Counted from the stretch's first letter, positions 1 to 9,005 are shown. The stretch: 64,000 bases of DNA from Candidatus Nitrosopumilus sediminis (GCF_000299395.1 NC_018656.1:372001-436000), one strand, 5' to 3'. The notes: generated by a model from the letters alone, not told the origin. Made by a program: numbers and translations.

Positions 1-1
1 A

Positions 2-376
2 TTAGATCCTGATTTTCATTCTAAAGTAAAAGAGGGCGATTTTATTTTATCTGGGAAAAATTTTGGCTGTGGCTCATCACGTGAACATGCTCCTATTGCG
101 TTGTCTCATTCTGGAATAAAGGCAGTACTTGCATTATCTTTTGCAAGAATTTTTTACCGAAACGCAGTTGATGGTGCGTTTTTGTTACCTATTGAAATTG
201 AACAGGATGCATATGATGGAATTTCAGATGGTGATGAAATCACAATTGACGTATCTGTAAATGAAATTAAAAATATAACAAAAAATCAAACATACAAAAT
301 GAAACCTTTTTCAGAAATTATCGGAAAGATAATTGCTGCAGGTGGGCTCTTCAAGTACAAGCCAGACCAGGATTAA
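2..376 (+). CDS. Isopropylmalate/homoaconitate dehydratase small subunit, archaeal type (5' end outside window)
   Basis: This is the C-terminal part (about 124 residues) of a small swivel-domain subunit of the aconitase family, which pairs with a large Fe-S subunit to isomerise 2-isopropylmalate or a related hydroxyacid. The frame is open from base 2. It shows the family core [12 protein letters not shown] and then [16 protein letters not shown], and ends in [12 protein letters not shown], as in the short archaeal-type subunits. The specificity loop that separates isopropylmalate from homoaconitate enzymes lies upstream of the window. The stop codon is one base before the start of leuC. It differs in type from the second small subunit at 1795, so the two may serve different large subunits. 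Confidence 0.85.
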   Translation, partial: LDPDFHSKVKEGDFILSGKNFGCGSSREHAPIALSHSGIKAVLALSFARIFYRNAVDGAFLLPIEIEQDAYDGISDGDEITIDVSVNEIKNITKNQTYKMKPFSEIIGKIIAAGGLFKYKPDQD

Positions 377-377
377 A

Positions 378-1793
378 ATGGGAAAAACTCTTTTTGAAAA
401 AATTTGGGAATCACACATTGTTGTTGAAAAAGAAAATAATCCATCCCTGATTTACATTGACCGACATCTTGTTCATGAAGTAACTTCTCCACAAGCCTTT
501 GATGGGTTGCGCATGAATAATAGAAAAGTCAGACGACCTGATCTTACTATTGCTACGATGGATCATAATGTTCCGACAACAGACCGCTCACTCCCAATTT
601 TAGATCAAACATCATCTATACAAATCAAAACCTTGGAAAAAAACTGTAAAGATTTTGGAATTAAACTATTTGATATTAACAGTCCTAATCAAGGAATAGT
701 TCATGTGATAGGTCCTCAATTGGGAATCACTTTACCTGGTACTACTATTGTATGTGGTGACAGCCACACATCAACACATGGAGCATTTGGAGCTCTTGCA
801 TTGGGTATTGGTACTAGTGATGTTGAGCATGTACTTGCATCTCAAACAATGTGGCTAGAAAAACCAAAACCTTTTGAAATCCGAGTTGAAGGAAAAAGAA
901 AAAACCCTCATGCCGTGACTGCCAAAGATATAGTTCTCTCAATTATCAAAAATATAGGAACAGGAGGTGGTACAGGCACAGTAATTGAATATCGTGGTGA
1001 AGGAATTAGTGATCTTTCGATGGAGCAAAGAATGACTATTTGCAATATGTCCATTGAAGCAGGTGCTCGTGCAGGTTTGATAGCTCCTGATGAAAAAACT
1101 TTTGATTATTTGAGGGGTAGAGAATACACTCCAAAAAACTATGAATCCCTAGTTGATTCTTGGAGAGACAATCTCAAGACAGACAGTGATGCGACATTTG
1201 AAAAACAATTTACTTTACACATTGATGATATTGCACCTCAAGTAAGCTGGGGAACAAATCCTGGCATGACATCTGATGTGACTGAATCTATTCCATCACC
1301 TGATGAATTCTCCAAGGGTGATCCAAATCAAAAGAAGGGAGCTGAAAAAGCACTTGATTACATGGATTTAGAACCTGGCACTCCAATCGAAGATATCAAA
1401 ATCGATAGAGTGTTTATTGGTTCATGCACTAACGCAAGATTAGAAGATCTTATTGAGGCATCAAAAGTAATCAAGGGACAGAAAATCTCGCCTTCTGTAA
1501 AAGCTATGGTTGTACCTGGTTCTCAAATGGTGAAAAAACAAGCTGAAGAAATGGGATTGGATAAAATTTTCATTGATGCTAATTTTGAATGGCGTGAAGC
1601 TGGATGTAGTATGTGTCTTGGAATGAACCCTGATATCTTATCTCCAGGTGAGCGTTGTGCAAGTACATCTAATAGAAACTTTGAAGGAAGACAAGGAACT
1701 GGTGGCAGAACTCATTTGGTTAGTCCTGTAATGGCTGCAGCAGCTGCAATCAAAGGACATTTTGTAGATGTTAGGAAAATGGATTTGAATTAA
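378..1793 (+). CDS. leuC: 3-isopropylmalate dehydratase large subunit LeuC
   Basis: Large subunit of isopropylmalate isomerase in leucine synthesis, carrying the catalytic 4Fe-4S cluster. At 471 residues it has the length of the bacterial LeuC class. Visible motifs are [19 protein letters not shown] near residue 130, the first cluster cysteine in [12 protein letters not shown] and the last two in [12 protein letters not shown], followed by [14 protein letters not shown] chose the ATG at 378 because translation then begins [13 protein letters not shown], the normal LeuC start; the frame is open further upstream but overlaps the preceding gene. It is one base behind the upstream small subunit and one base ahead of leuD, so the three form one operon. 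Confidence 0.95.
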   Translation: MGKTLFEKIWESHIVVEKENNPSLIYIDRHLVHEVTSPQAFDGLRMNNRKVRRPDLTIATMDHNVPTTDRSLPILDQTSSIQIKTLEKNCKDFGIKLFDINSPNQGIVHVIGPQLGITLPGTTIVCGDSHTSTHGAFGALALGIGTSDVEHVLASQTMWLEKPKPFEIRVEGKRKNPHAVTAKDIVLSIIKNIGTGGGTGTVIEYRGEGISDLSMEQRMTICNMSIEAGARAGLIAPDEKTFDYLRGREYTPKNYESLVDSWRDNLKTDSDATFEKQFTLHIDDIAPQVSWGTNPGMTSDVTESIPSPDEFSKGDPNQKKGAEKALDYMDLEPGTPIEDIKIDRVFIGSCTNARLEDLIEASKVIKGQKISPSVKAMVVPGSQMVKKQAEEMGLDKIFIDANFEWREAGCSMCLGMNPDILSPGERCASTSNRNFEGRQGTGGRTHLVSPVMAAAAAIKGHFVDVRKMDLN

Positions 1794-1794
1794 C

Positions 1795-2379
1795 ATGGAA
1801 TCCTTCAAACAAGTTTCTAGCATTGTTACTCCTCTTGATAAGGTCAATGTAGATACTGACCAAATTGTTCCAAAACAATTCTTGAAACTAGTTCAAAAAT
1901 CAGGATTTGGGAAATTCTTGTTTTTTAACTGGCGATATGATGAGAACGAGAATAAGAAATCTGATTTTATCCTAAATGATCCAAAATATGAAAATTCCAA
2001 AATTCTAGTGACTGGAGACAATTTCGGTTGTGGTTCTAGTCGTGAACATGCAGTTTGGGCCCTGCTTGACTATGGTTTTTCTGTAATTATAGCACCTTCA
2101 TTTGCAGATATTTTCCTCAGTAATTGTTTCAAAAATGGTATACTGCCAATTTCACTTGATCAAAAAATTGTAGAAAAACTACTCCGGGAAAATGAAGTGG
2201 TAACTGTGGATTTAGAAAACCAACTCATCAAAACCTCATCTGATGAGATATCTTTTGATATTGATTCTTACAAGAAAAAAATTCTCCTAGAAGGACTAGA
2301 TGATATCGCACAAACTTTTCAATATGAGGACAAAATTGTAGAATTTGAAAAAAATTCTACAGTTCCATCTGTTTTATAA
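1795..2379 (+). CDS. leuD: 3-isopropylmalate dehydratase small subunit LeuD
   Basis: Small subunit of isopropylmalate isomerase, 194 residues, the usual length of the bacterial-type LeuD. The N-terminus has VDTDQIVPKQFLK, the middle [19 protein letters not shown], and the C-terminus SFDIDSYKKKILLEGLDDIAQT, all characteristic of the subunit that pairs with LeuC. It starts one base after the leuC stop, so the two are co-transcribed. Its 3' end overlaps the convergent nucleotidyltransferase gene by 23 bases. It is clearly a different branch from the archaeal-type small subunit at the start of the window. Confidence 0.93.
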   Translation: MESFKQVSSIVTPLDKVNVDTDQIVPKQFLKLVQKSGFGKFLFFNWRYDENENKKSDFILNDPKYENSKILVTGDNFGCGSSREHAVWALLDYGFSVIIAPSFADIFLSNCFKNGILPISLDQKIVEKLLRENEVVTVDLENQLIKTSSDEISFDIDSYKKKILLEGLDDIAQTFQYEDKIVEFEKNSTVPSVL

Positions 2380-3076
2380 TCTTCTTCACTGTTTTTTCAT
2401 TTCTTTCTAACACCATCGGTGATTCTGCATCAATCCATTCAATCTCACCTATGTCAAAGGCACTGATTTTTCCCTCTTTTGATAACTGTTGCAAAACATC
2501 ATATGACAAATTGATCTCTTTTTGCTTTTGTTTTGCTTTAATTCTTTTAATGATATCTTTTCCAAGCATGTAGATTCCTAAGCATTCTGATAATTGCAAT
2601 TTCATCATCGGTTTTTCTTTGAATTCTTTTATGATTCCATCTTCTACTCTTGCAAATCCAGTTTCTTCTTTTCTTTTCGTTCTAGTTGCAATGCATGCTG
2701 AGCTGTTTTTTTCTTTGAAAACATCTCTCATTTTTTTCAGATTAATTGCACACAAATTATCTACAAACCATAACACAAACTCTGATTCATCTTTGAGTTT
2801 GTTTGCAATGTGTAACAAATCCCCCCCTGTCCCGCTTTGTGAGTCTTGAACAAATGTTATGCCTTTTTGTTTTTGATAATAATTTTTGATTTGTCCTCCC
2901 AACCCATTAAAATCTGAAATGACGATGACCTCACTTACAAAACTAAATGATTTTAGATATTTTATGATATAATCAATCATTGGCTTGCCGTTGATTGGGG
3001 TCATCGCTTTTGGAAAATATTCAGTATATGGTTTGCCTCTGGTTCCCTTGCCGCCTGCAAGAATTACAGCCTTCAC
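2357..3076 (-). CDS. NDP-sugar pyrophosphorylase family nucleotidyltransferase
   Basis: A 239-residue sugar-phosphate nucleotidyltransferase of the glucose-1-phosphate thymidylyltransferase / mannose-1-phosphate guanylyltransferase family, expected to activate a sugar phosphate with an NTP. The start MKAVILAGGKGTRGKPYTEY is the nucleotide-binding signature, and PKAMTPINGKPMIDYII follows as in the family. The metal-site aspartate is probably in FVLWFVDNL. There is no C-terminal left-handed beta-helix, so it is the short form. The sugar and base cannot be told from sequence. It lies three bases downstream of rps9 and may be the last gene of that operon. Confidence 0.85.
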   Translation of the reverse strand: MKAVILAGGKGTRGKPYTEYFPKAMTPINGKPMIDYIIKYLKSFSFVSEVIVISDFNGLGGQIKNYYQKQKGITFVQDSQSGTGGDLLHIANKLKDESEFVLWFVDNLCAINLKKMRDVFKEKNSSACIATRTKRKEETGFARVEDGIIKEFKEKPMMKLQLSECLGIYMLGKDIIKRIKAKQKQKEINLSYDVLQQLSKEGKISAFDIGEIEWIDAESPMVLERNEKTVKKIIKQMEL

Positions 3077-3079
3077 AGC

Positions 3080-3529
3080 CTAACGGTATGATTTTTGCTT
3101 TCTTCTTCTTGCACCAGGTCCGCCAAATTTCTTTGGCTCTTTTCTTCTGGCATCCCCACTGACTAGGTATTTATCAAAATCAGTAATTCGTTTTCTGAGG
3201 TCTTCTCTAGTTGATTTTGGGAAAGGATGATCTTTTGGTTCTTTTTTAGATTTTGTCCATCCAGTTAGGGCTCTTGAAATTCCAGTTGCTATTGCACTGG
3301 CTTGACCCATAAAACCTCCGCCTCTAACTCTTACAGAAATATCAATTTTGTCTCTCAAATCACCTGTAATCTCTAATGGTGCTAAAATTACTTCGCGTGC
3401 TGTTTCCTGTGGAATCATTTCTACTGGAACGTTGTTAATTCTAACTTTGCCTTTTCCTTTTGTAATGTAAACATGAGCGCTAGCTGTTTTCCTTGTTGCA
3501 AAATAGATTTCAGTTTTTGGTGTTGTCAT
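3080..3529 (-). CDS. rps9: 30S ribosomal protein S9 (uS9)
   Basis: Small-subunit protein whose C-terminal tail reaches the P-site tRNA. The 149-residue product has IYFATRKTASAHVYITKGKG at the start, RVRGGGFMGQASAIATGISRAL in the middle, and the basic tail ending RRRKQKSYR, the archaeal/eukaryotic S16 (uS9) pattern. The ATG overlaps the last four bases of rpl13, indicating translational coupling in the rpo3-rpl18e-rpl13-rps9 operon that is conserved across Archaea. Confidence 0.96.
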   Translation of the reverse strand: MTTPKTEIYFATRKTASAHVYITKGKGKVRINNVPVEMIPQETAREVILAPLEITGDLRDKIDISVRVRGGGFMGQASAIATGISRALTGWTKSKKEPKDHPFPKSTREDLRKRITDFDKYLVSGDARRKEPKKFGGPGARRRKQKSYR

Positions 3530-4023
3530 TCAGTCCACCCTATTACTCTACATAATTCCCCTAGTGCTGTATAGTTTGATGGGGTTTTTCTGATCATTGC
3601 TTTATCAAATTGAATTTTCTCAAGAGATTTAATTTCTTTAGGTGAACCAATGTAGGTTCTTAATCTTTGATGAGCTTCTTTTCCAGATGGCTTTCTATCA
3701 AATGGTAACATTTGACGAATCATTTTTGCCATTAGTGTGTCTGGTCTTCTATAGTGGACAGGTCCGTGTTTGTAATTGATGATACTGTTAATTTCTAAAA
3801 ATTCTCTGTATTCTTTAATCTGATTACTTCTTGTTCCACTCATCATGATTTTCTCACAATTTACAACTGATACTCTATTTCCTTTCATTAGTAATTTTGC
3901 AACATTTGATGCTAGTCTGCCAGCAATGTGGTTTGTTGCATCTACTACAATTGGTCTGTCAGTTCTTACTACTGTTTCTTGCTTAGTCATTCCAGTAGGT
4001 TTGTTAATTCTTCCATTAGCCAA
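3526..4023 (-). CDS. rpl13: 50S ribosomal protein L13 (uL13)
   Basis: Large-subunit protein uL13. The core starts at VVDATNHIAGRLASNVAKLL, followed by VSVVNCEKIMMSGTR and HGPVHYRRPDTLMAKMIRQML, typical of archaeal L13. The 165-residue reading has about 20 extra N-terminal residues (MANGRINKPTGMTKQETVV) before the core. Of its candidate starts I kept the one giving eight bases of overlap with rpl18e, which fits coupled translation; an internal ATG 11 codons later is possible. It sits between rpl18e and rps9 in the standard archaeal order. Confidence 0.95.
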   Translation of the reverse strand: MANGRINKPTGMTKQETVVRTDRPIVVDATNHIAGRLASNVAKLLMKGNRVSVVNCEKIMMSGTRSNQIKEYREFLEINSIINYKHGPVHYRRPDTLMAKMIRQMLPFDRKPSGKEAHQRLRTYIGSPKEIKSLEKIQFDKAMIRKTPSNYTALGELCRVIGWTE

Positions 4024-4363
4024 GTAGAACTACTCCTTTACCAGTTGGGTTTTGTTCAATCAAATCTGAATGTGTAATTATCTTTCCACCTTTTTCAATG
4101 ATTTTGGCTGCTGCAGAATTTGAAATTGAAAATGAGAATAATGTAATTTTGTGAGAAATACTTCCTGTTCCAAGTACTTTACCTGGAAATACTACAACGT
4201 CGTTTTCCTTTGTTAGTTGGCCGATTCTATTCAAATTAAGATCTCTTCTTGCAATAGATGGTTTTAATGCATATTCTGCCAATTTAGCCCATATTGGTGC
4301 ATCATTCTTAGCAGATGCCTTCTTTAGATCTTTGGCCATATGTATAACGACTTGATTAGTCAT
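4016..4363 (-). CDS. rpl18e: 50S ribosomal protein L18e (eL18)
   Basis: Archaeal/eukaryotic large-subunit protein eL18, in the fold of bacterial L15. The 115-residue product has SIARRDLNLNRIGQLTKEND, VVFPGKVLGTGSISHKITL and ends SDLIEQNPTGKGVVLLG. The first ATG is supported by a TATA-like stretch (TTATATTT on the minus strand) about 28 bases upstream, which would give a nearly leaderless message; an alternative ATG lies eight codons further in. It is the second gene after rpo3. Confidence 0.95.
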   Translation of the reverse strand: MTNQVVIHMAKDLKKASAKNDAPIWAKLAEYALKPSIARRDLNLNRIGQLTKENDVVVFPGKVLGTGSISHKITLFSFSISNSAAAKIIEKGGKIITHSDLIEQNPTGKGVVLLG

Positions 4364-4408
4364 GTGAATAATGCGGTTTGAAACCCAAATATAATGTCTA
4401 TGCTTAGA

Positions 4409-5047
4409 TTATTCTTCAACTTGGTCAATCATCTCTTTAAATTGACCTATTCTATTGCTGACCTCGTCTACTCCTGAAATGATAATTTGTTCAGGTTTGA
4501 GTGCTCCTGTTGATTCCACTGTTAGTACTTTGACATCTTCTTTTTCGGTATCTGTAAGTGTTGATATTGTTGCAGAATTCCATTTGGCATGTTCTGTTCC
4601 ACGTCCTAATCTTGCATAGCATTCTATTTTGATTCTTTGGCCTGGTGCTAGTTGGACTATGGGAATCTTATCTGAAGTTGGTTTAATCGAATCATCTTCT
4701 GATGACAATTCGTTTGATAGTACCGTTCTTGTGACATCTGAATCTCCTGAATCTAAAACTAACATTACTCTACAGTTAGAACAGCCTGTTTCACTTTGGC
4801 ATTCACATTTTGATGGTTCATTAAATCTACTCAAATCTGTTGTTAATGGAATAAGTCCTAATCTGTGAGCCAAACCTTCATCTGGCAATACTGAGGAATT
4901 TTCAATAATGTCTACTGTGTCAATTGCAAATACTGGAACTCCATTAAGGCATACTCGTCTAAGTGCATTTGCGTATTGTAATGGGATGCCACTAAGTTTT
5001 ACTGCAATCTTTTGATTATCTTTACTAATTACCTCTAAGGATGACAA
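4409..5047 (-). CDS. rpo3: DNA-directed RNA polymerase subunit Rpo3 (subunit D)
   Basis: Archaeal counterpart of bacterial alpha and eukaryotic Rpb3, which forms the RNA polymerase assembly platform with Rpo11. The N-terminal dimerisation region has LQYANALRRVCLNGVPVFAID and the following part EGLAHRLGLIPL. A cysteine loop reading CECQSETGCSNC (CxCx5CxxC) matches the Rpb3 zinc loop. At 212 residues it is shorter than the Sulfolobus protein (about 265), and the Cys-rich Fe-S ferredoxin-like domain known there is absent. It opens the operon with rpl18e, rpl13 and rps9. Confidence 0.95.
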   Translation of the reverse strand: MSSLEVISKDNQKIAVKLSGIPLQYANALRRVCLNGVPVFAIDTVDIIENSSVLPDEGLAHRLGLIPLTTDLSRFNEPSKCECQSETGCSNCRVMLVLDSGDSDVTRTVLSNELSSEDDSIKPTSDKIPIVQLAPGQRIKIECYARLGRGTEHAKWNSATISTLTDTEKEDVKVLTVESTGALKPEQIIISGVDEVSNRIGQFKEMIDQVEE

Positions 5048-5175
5048 TAACGAAAATCTTCAAAATCCACATAAAAATCTAGCTGGGTTTAGGCATCATA
5101 GAAATGACATCGTGTAGTTTTATTTTGCTCCTTACCTCTAGATATGCTTAAGTTCACATTATGTGTGTTTGATTT

Positions 5176-5538
5176 ATGGATTTTGACAAGTTGTTTTCTG
5201 ATGTTCTAAATCTTGATCCTAGTATTCGTTATGCTGCAATTCAAAATAATGCTGGCAAAATAATTACTGGAGGTTTTCGAGAAAATGTTGTCCCAATTCT
5301 AAATGATGAAGATATCCAAATGATGCATTATTATGCATCTCAGAGATGGCAAACCCGAAAGAACATTGAACACAAAATCGGTCCTGCAAAATATGCACTA
5401 GCTGAATATGATAAAATCAAAAGAATTTCATTTCCAATTGATGAAAAACACTTGCTAATGGTTACCACTGAGATTAACTCAGATCATACAAATATCATTG
5501 CCCGAGTTCTTGAATTAATTAATAATTCAAAATCATAA
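5176..5538 (+). CDS. Small conserved protein, roadblock/profilin-like by appearance
   Basis: A 120-residue protein I do not recognise by function. It begins MDFDKLFSDVLNLDPSIRYAAIQNNAGKII and continues with an alternating pattern (RISFPIDEKHLLMVTTEIN), which resembles the roadblock/LC7 or DUF6659-like proteins common in these archaea: a sensing beta-sheet flanked by helices. There is no signal peptide or membrane segment. It stands alone between the divergent rpo3 operon and the SBDS-exosome operon. The fold is an inference; only the ORF and its composition are directly visible. Confidence 0.7.
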   Translation: MDFDKLFSDVLNLDPSIRYAAIQNNAGKIITGGFRENVVPILNDEDIQMMHYYASQRWQTRKNIEHKIGPAKYALAEYDKIKRISFPIDEKHLLMVTTEINSDHTNIIARVLELINNSKS

Positions 5539-5614
5539 TTAAAATTCCCAAAATACCTTTTGATGTCTATACATTAGTACAGATAAATAGCAAATCCTCA
5601 TAATAATTTTAGAA

Positions 5615-6301
5615 ATGGCCGATTACACACTAGTGCGATATTCATTTGAAGGGGAAAAATTTGAGATTATGGTAAAGCCTGATCCTGCACTTGATTATCG
5701 TTTGGGTAAGAAAAAGGATATTTCATCAATCTTAGTATCTGATGAAATTTACACCGATGCAAGTAAAGGAACAAGACCTACAGCTGAAAAATTACAACAT
5801 GCTTTCAAAACTGAAGACCCTGCAGAAATTGCAGAGATCATTCTAAAGAAAGGTGATCTAAATTTAACAACTGATCAAAGGCGAAAAATGATTGAAGAGA
5901 AGAAAAAACAGATTATCACATTTATTGCAAAAACATACGTGGATCCTAAAACCCATCTTCCACATCCGCCACTTAGAATTGAGCAGGCTATGAAAGATGG
6001 TAGAGTTTCAATCGATCCTCACAAAGCAGTAGATGAGCAAGTAAAGGACATTGTTGAAAAATTGCGTTCTATCATTGCTTTGAAATCTGAGACTCTGAAA
6101 TTAGAAATTACAATTCCTGCACAGTTTGCATCTCAATCATATGCTGTTCTAAAATCTGTGGGATCACTAAACAGAGAAGAATGGCAAAATAATGGTTCAC
6201 TAAAAGCAATACTTGAAATACCCGCTGCAGCAAGGCCAAATGTGATAGATAGATTAGGTTCTATAACAAAGGGCTCTGCCACAGTTGAGGTAGTTCAATA
6301 A
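5615..6301 (+). CDS. sdo1: Ribosome maturation protein SBDS/Sdo1
   Basis: Archaeal homologue of SBDS, which releases the anti-association factor from the 60S-type subunit. The 228-residue product shows the N-terminal FYSH-domain pattern (VRYSFEGEKFEIMVKPD, then ILVSDEIYTDASKGTRPTAEKL), the three-helix middle (LTTDQRRKMIEEKKKQIITFIA) and a C-terminal ferredoxin-like domain after YVDPKTHLPHPPLRIEQAM. It is the first gene of the exosome superoperon; its stop codon overlaps the rrp4 start by one base (TAATG). Confidence 0.96.
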   Translation: MADYTLVRYSFEGEKFEIMVKPDPALDYRLGKKKDISSILVSDEIYTDASKGTRPTAEKLQHAFKTEDPAEIAEIILKKGDLNLTTDQRRKMIEEKKKQIITFIAKTYVDPKTHLPHPPLRIEQAMKDGRVSIDPHKAVDEQVKDIVEKLRSIIALKSETLKLEITIPAQFASQSYAVLKSVGSLNREEWQNNGSLKAILEIPAAARPNVIDRLGSITKGSATVEVVQ

Positions 6302-6984
6302 TGGATAATAAGAGAAAATACGTTATTCCAGGCGATGTGGTGACTACCGGACCATTTAGACCTGAACAAAATGTAATCTTAGAAGGGGATAAAATAATCT
6401 CTACAACTATTGGCATTTCCGAAATTTATGATGATTCTGTTAAAGTTATCCCATTAACTGGAAAATACATTCCAAAAATTAATGATCTTGTGATTGGAAA
6501 AGTAATTTCTCATTCTTCATTATCTTGGGAATTGGATATCAATTCATGTTATGTTGGATTCTTGCCTGCTCAGGATGTATTTGGACGAGACTTTTCAGCT
6601 CATGCAGATGAACTGACCTCCAAACTAAAATCTGGCGATTTGGTAGCTGCAAGAATAGCTAATTTTGATAGAACAAGAGATCCACTAGTAACGATTTCTG
6701 ATAGGGATTTGGGTAAAATTGATTCTGGCGACTTGGTGAAAATCTCTCCTAGTAAAGTTCCAAGACTTATTGGAAAGAGAGGTAGCATGATTCAGATGAT
6801 CGAAATGGCAACTAATGCTGCTGTGACCATCGGTCAGAATGGATGGGTAGTAGTTTCATGTGAGACGCCCGAGGGATTATTAAAGGCTAAAAAGGCAATT
6901 GAAATGATTAATGAAAAAGCACATGTTGCTAATTTGACTGATCAAGTGAAAGAAATGTTAGAAATAAAGGATGATGAATCATAA
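6301..6984 (+). CDS. rrp4: Exosome complex RNA-binding protein Rrp4
   Basis: Cap subunit of the archaeal exosome that binds RNA at the pore entrance. The 227 residues hold an N-terminal domain (RKYVIPGDVVTTGPFRPEQN), an S1 domain (VIGKVISHSSLSWELDINSCYVG, starting near residue 60) and a C-terminal KH domain with VPRLIGKRGSMIQMIE. Its start overlaps the SBDS stop by one base and its own stop overlaps the rrp41 start by one base, so the three cistrons are tightly coupled. Confidence 0.96.
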   Translation: MDNKRKYVIPGDVVTTGPFRPEQNVILEGDKIISTTIGISEIYDDSVKVIPLTGKYIPKINDLVIGKVISHSSLSWELDINSCYVGFLPAQDVFGRDFSAHADELTSKLKSGDLVAARIANFDRTRDPLVTISDRDLGKIDSGDLVKISPSKVPRLIGKRGSMIQMIEMATNAAVTIGQNGWVVVSCETPEGLLKAKKAIEMINEKAHVANLTDQVKEMLEIKDDES

Positions 6985-7718
6985 TGGGCGGAAGAGACGC
7001 AACAATGGTCCTATTGGACGAGAATGGTATTCGTTGTGATGGTCGTAAAGTAGATGAACCACGACGAATTATGATTAAAGCTGGCGGACTAAAAAATGCT
7101 GATGGTTCTGCTTACATTGAATTTGGTGATAACAAAATCTTAGTTGGTGTCTTTGGACCAAGAGATGTACATCCAAAACACATGTCAAATACTGATACTG
7201 GAATTTTACGAGTTAGATATCACATGGAACCCTTCTCTGTTGGTGAGCGAAAAAATCCCGCCCCATCCAGAAGAGAAATTGAAATATCTAAAGTAATCAA
7301 AGAAGCACTTGAACCTGCAGTTATGTTAGAAAAATTCCCAAGAACTGCAGTTGATGTGTTTATTGAAGTATTACAAGCTGATGGTGGAACTAGATGTGCT
7401 GCACTTACAGCAGCATCTGTCGCATTAGCAGATGCAGGTATTCCAATGAGAGATATGGTTGCAGCAATTGCAGCCGGTAAAGTCGCAGATACGGTAATCC
7501 TTGATGTTAACAATGAAGAAGACCAAGCAGGCCAAGCAGATATGCCAATTGGTTACATGCCAAGTCTTAAGAAAATTACATTATTACAATTAGATGGCGT
7601 TCTTACTCCTGAGGAATACAAGAAATGTGTTGATGTTGGAGTTAAAGGCTGTGAACTTGTTTACGAATTACAAAAGAAAGCACTACATGACAAATACTTT
7701 GGAAAGGGAGACGAATAA
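6984..7718 (+). CDS. rrp41: Exosome complex exonuclease subunit Rrp41
   Basis: Catalytic RNase PH-fold subunit of the archaeal exosome, which degrades RNA from the 3' end using phosphate and can add A-rich tails. It has the opening IRCDGRKVDEPRRIMIKAGGL, the RNase PH core RREIEISKVIKEALEPAV, and the active-site region QADGGTRCAALTAASVALADAGIP; the catalytic acidic residues fit EEDQAGQADMPIGYM. Length is 244 residues, standard for the family. It lies between rrp4 (one-base overlap) and rrp42 (two-base gap). Confidence 0.97.
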   Translation: MGGRDATMVLLDENGIRCDGRKVDEPRRIMIKAGGLKNADGSAYIEFGDNKILVGVFGPRDVHPKHMSNTDTGILRVRYHMEPFSVGERKNPAPSRREIEISKVIKEALEPAVMLEKFPRTAVDVFIEVLQADGGTRCAALTAASVALADAGIPMRDMVAAIAAGKVADTVILDVNNEEDQAGQADMPIGYMPSLKKITLLQLDGVLTPEEYKKCVDVGVKGCELVYELQKKALHDKYFGKGDE

Positions 7719-7720
7719 AA

Positions 7721-8539
7721 TTGACATCTACTTCTGTTATTGATGAATTAAAGAGAACCCAAATTCTTGAGCTACTAGAACAAGGAAAAAGAGTTGATGG
7801 GCGTGCACTTGATGAAGCACGTGAAATTAAAATTGAGACTAATGCAATTCCTAAAGCAAACGGCTCAGCAAGAGTTTTCCTTGGTGATACCGAAGTAATA
7901 TGTGGAGTCAAAATTCAACCTGATAGACCTTTCCCAGATACTGGTGACAAAGGACTTTTCATTTGTACTGCTGAACTTTTACCGTTATCACATCCTACCG
8001 TTGAAACTGGCCCTCCACAACCACCTGTAATTGAATTAGCAAGAGTTGTTGACAGGGGAATCAGAGAAAGTCATATGGTAGATGTTTCTCAATTAGTAAT
8101 TGAAAAAGACAAATCTGTAATTGGTGTATTTGCAGATAATGTTGTAGTTGATTATGATGGAAATCTATTTGATGCATGCTCTTATGCCGCTACCGCTGCT
8201 CTACTTACAACTAAAACTCCTAAATGGAATTGGACTGATGATTCTCCAGTATTAGCTGAAGGTGAAGATAGACCTTTACCAATTACTACAATCCCTGTGT
8301 CTGTGACTATGGGTAAAATTGGAAACTATATTGTCGTTGATCCAAATGGTGATGAATGGGAAAGCATGGATGCACGTGTTACAATTACCACTGATTCTGA
8401 TGGAAATATTTGCGCTTTACAAAAAGGTGGAAGTGATGGCTTTACTCAGGATGAAATTAACCAATGCGGTGAAATCTCTGTTAGAATAGGCGCAAAAATA
8501 AGAGAAAAATTAAAAGCAGCTCAAAAGGACAGTCAATAA
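7721..8539 (+). CDS. rrp42: Exosome complex subunit Rrp42
   Basis: Non-catalytic RNase PH-fold subunit that alternates with Rrp41 in the hexameric exosome ring. The 272-residue product contains ELLEQGKRVDGRALDEAREI, NGSARVFLGDTEVICGVKI and VVDYDGNLFDACSYAATAALL. The RNase PH catalytic acids are replaced, as usual for Rrp42. It starts with TTG two bases after rrp41; no ATG lies nearby in frame and the following residues match the family start. Confidence 0.96.
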   Translation: MTSTSVIDELKRTQILELLEQGKRVDGRALDEAREIKIETNAIPKANGSARVFLGDTEVICGVKIQPDRPFPDTGDKGLFICTAELLPLSHPTVETGPPQPPVIELARVVDRGIRESHMVDVSQLVIEKDKSVIGVFADNVVVDYDGNLFDACSYAATAALLTTKTPKWNWTDDSPVLAEGEDRPLPITTIPVSVTMGKIGNYIVVDPNGDEWESMDARVTITTDSDGNICALQKGGSDGFTQDEINQCGEISVRIGAKIREKLKAAQKDSQ

Positions 8540-8540
8540 A

Positions 8541-8753
8541 ATGGCAAAAGCAAAAAAATCTCTTAAAGGACTTGGTGCTCGTTACGGAATTAAGCTTAGG
8601 AAACAATATACAAAAATTCACTTACAACTAAAGGAAAAAAGAACTTGTCCTGAATGTGGTTCGCAAACATTTGGACGTGATGCTGTAGGAATTTGGTCTT
8701 GCAAAAAGTGCAGCTATAAAGTAGCTGGAACCGCATATGACATCAAACTTTAG
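8541..8753 (+). CDS. rpl37ae: 50S ribosomal protein L37Ae (eL43)
   Basis: Small zinc-ribbon ribosomal protein of 70 residues. It begins MAKAKKSLKGLGARYGIKLRK and carries the zinc site CPEC...CKKC (residues about 34 to 56) with the conserved GIWSCKKCSYKVAG. It follows rrp42 by one base and overlaps pcc1 by 17 bases. Its place between rrp42 and pcc1 is the classical archaeal exosome gene order. Confidence 0.96.
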   Translation: MAKAKKSLKGLGARYGIKLRKQYTKIHLQLKEKRTCPECGSQTFGRDAVGIWSCKKCSYKVAGTAYDIKL

Positions 8754-8982
8754 TGCAAAAATTATCATAGATGCAAAAGACAAATCAAAAGCAATTTTTG
8801 ATTCTGTAAACACTGATAACGAATTTTATCCTGAAAATCCTGTAAAAACCAAGATCACATTTGACAAAAAAATTACCATTTCCGTAGAAACTGATCAACT
8901 AGCTCACCTTAGAGCAAATTTGAATTCTACTCTTAGGTTGATTCAGGCCAGCTATGACTCAATTGAATCGGTAAAGATATAA
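8737..8982 (+). CDS. pcc1: KEOPS complex subunit Pcc1
   Basis: Small dimerising subunit of KEOPS, which makes the universal t6A37 modification in tRNAs. The 81-residue product has the Pcc1 pattern: short strands, EFYPENPVKTKITFDKKITISVETDQL and a C-terminal helix LRANLNSTLRLIQASYDSI. The ATG lies inside the end of rpl37ae (17-base overlap), so it is probably translated by coupling. Position after L37Ae and before prefoldin beta supports the call. Confidence 0.88.
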   Translation: MTSNFSAKIIIDAKDKSKAIFDSVNTDNEFYPENPVKTKITFDKKITISVETDQLAHLRANLNSTLRLIQASYDSIESVKI

Positions 8983-9005
8983 TGAAACAAACTTTTTGAT
9001 CAAAC

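Noticed and set aside
5048-5175. Possible small RNA between rpo3 and the roadblock-like gene.
   Set aside because: 128 bases of AT-rich divergent promoter region; no stable fold or box C/D or H/ACA motif was evident.
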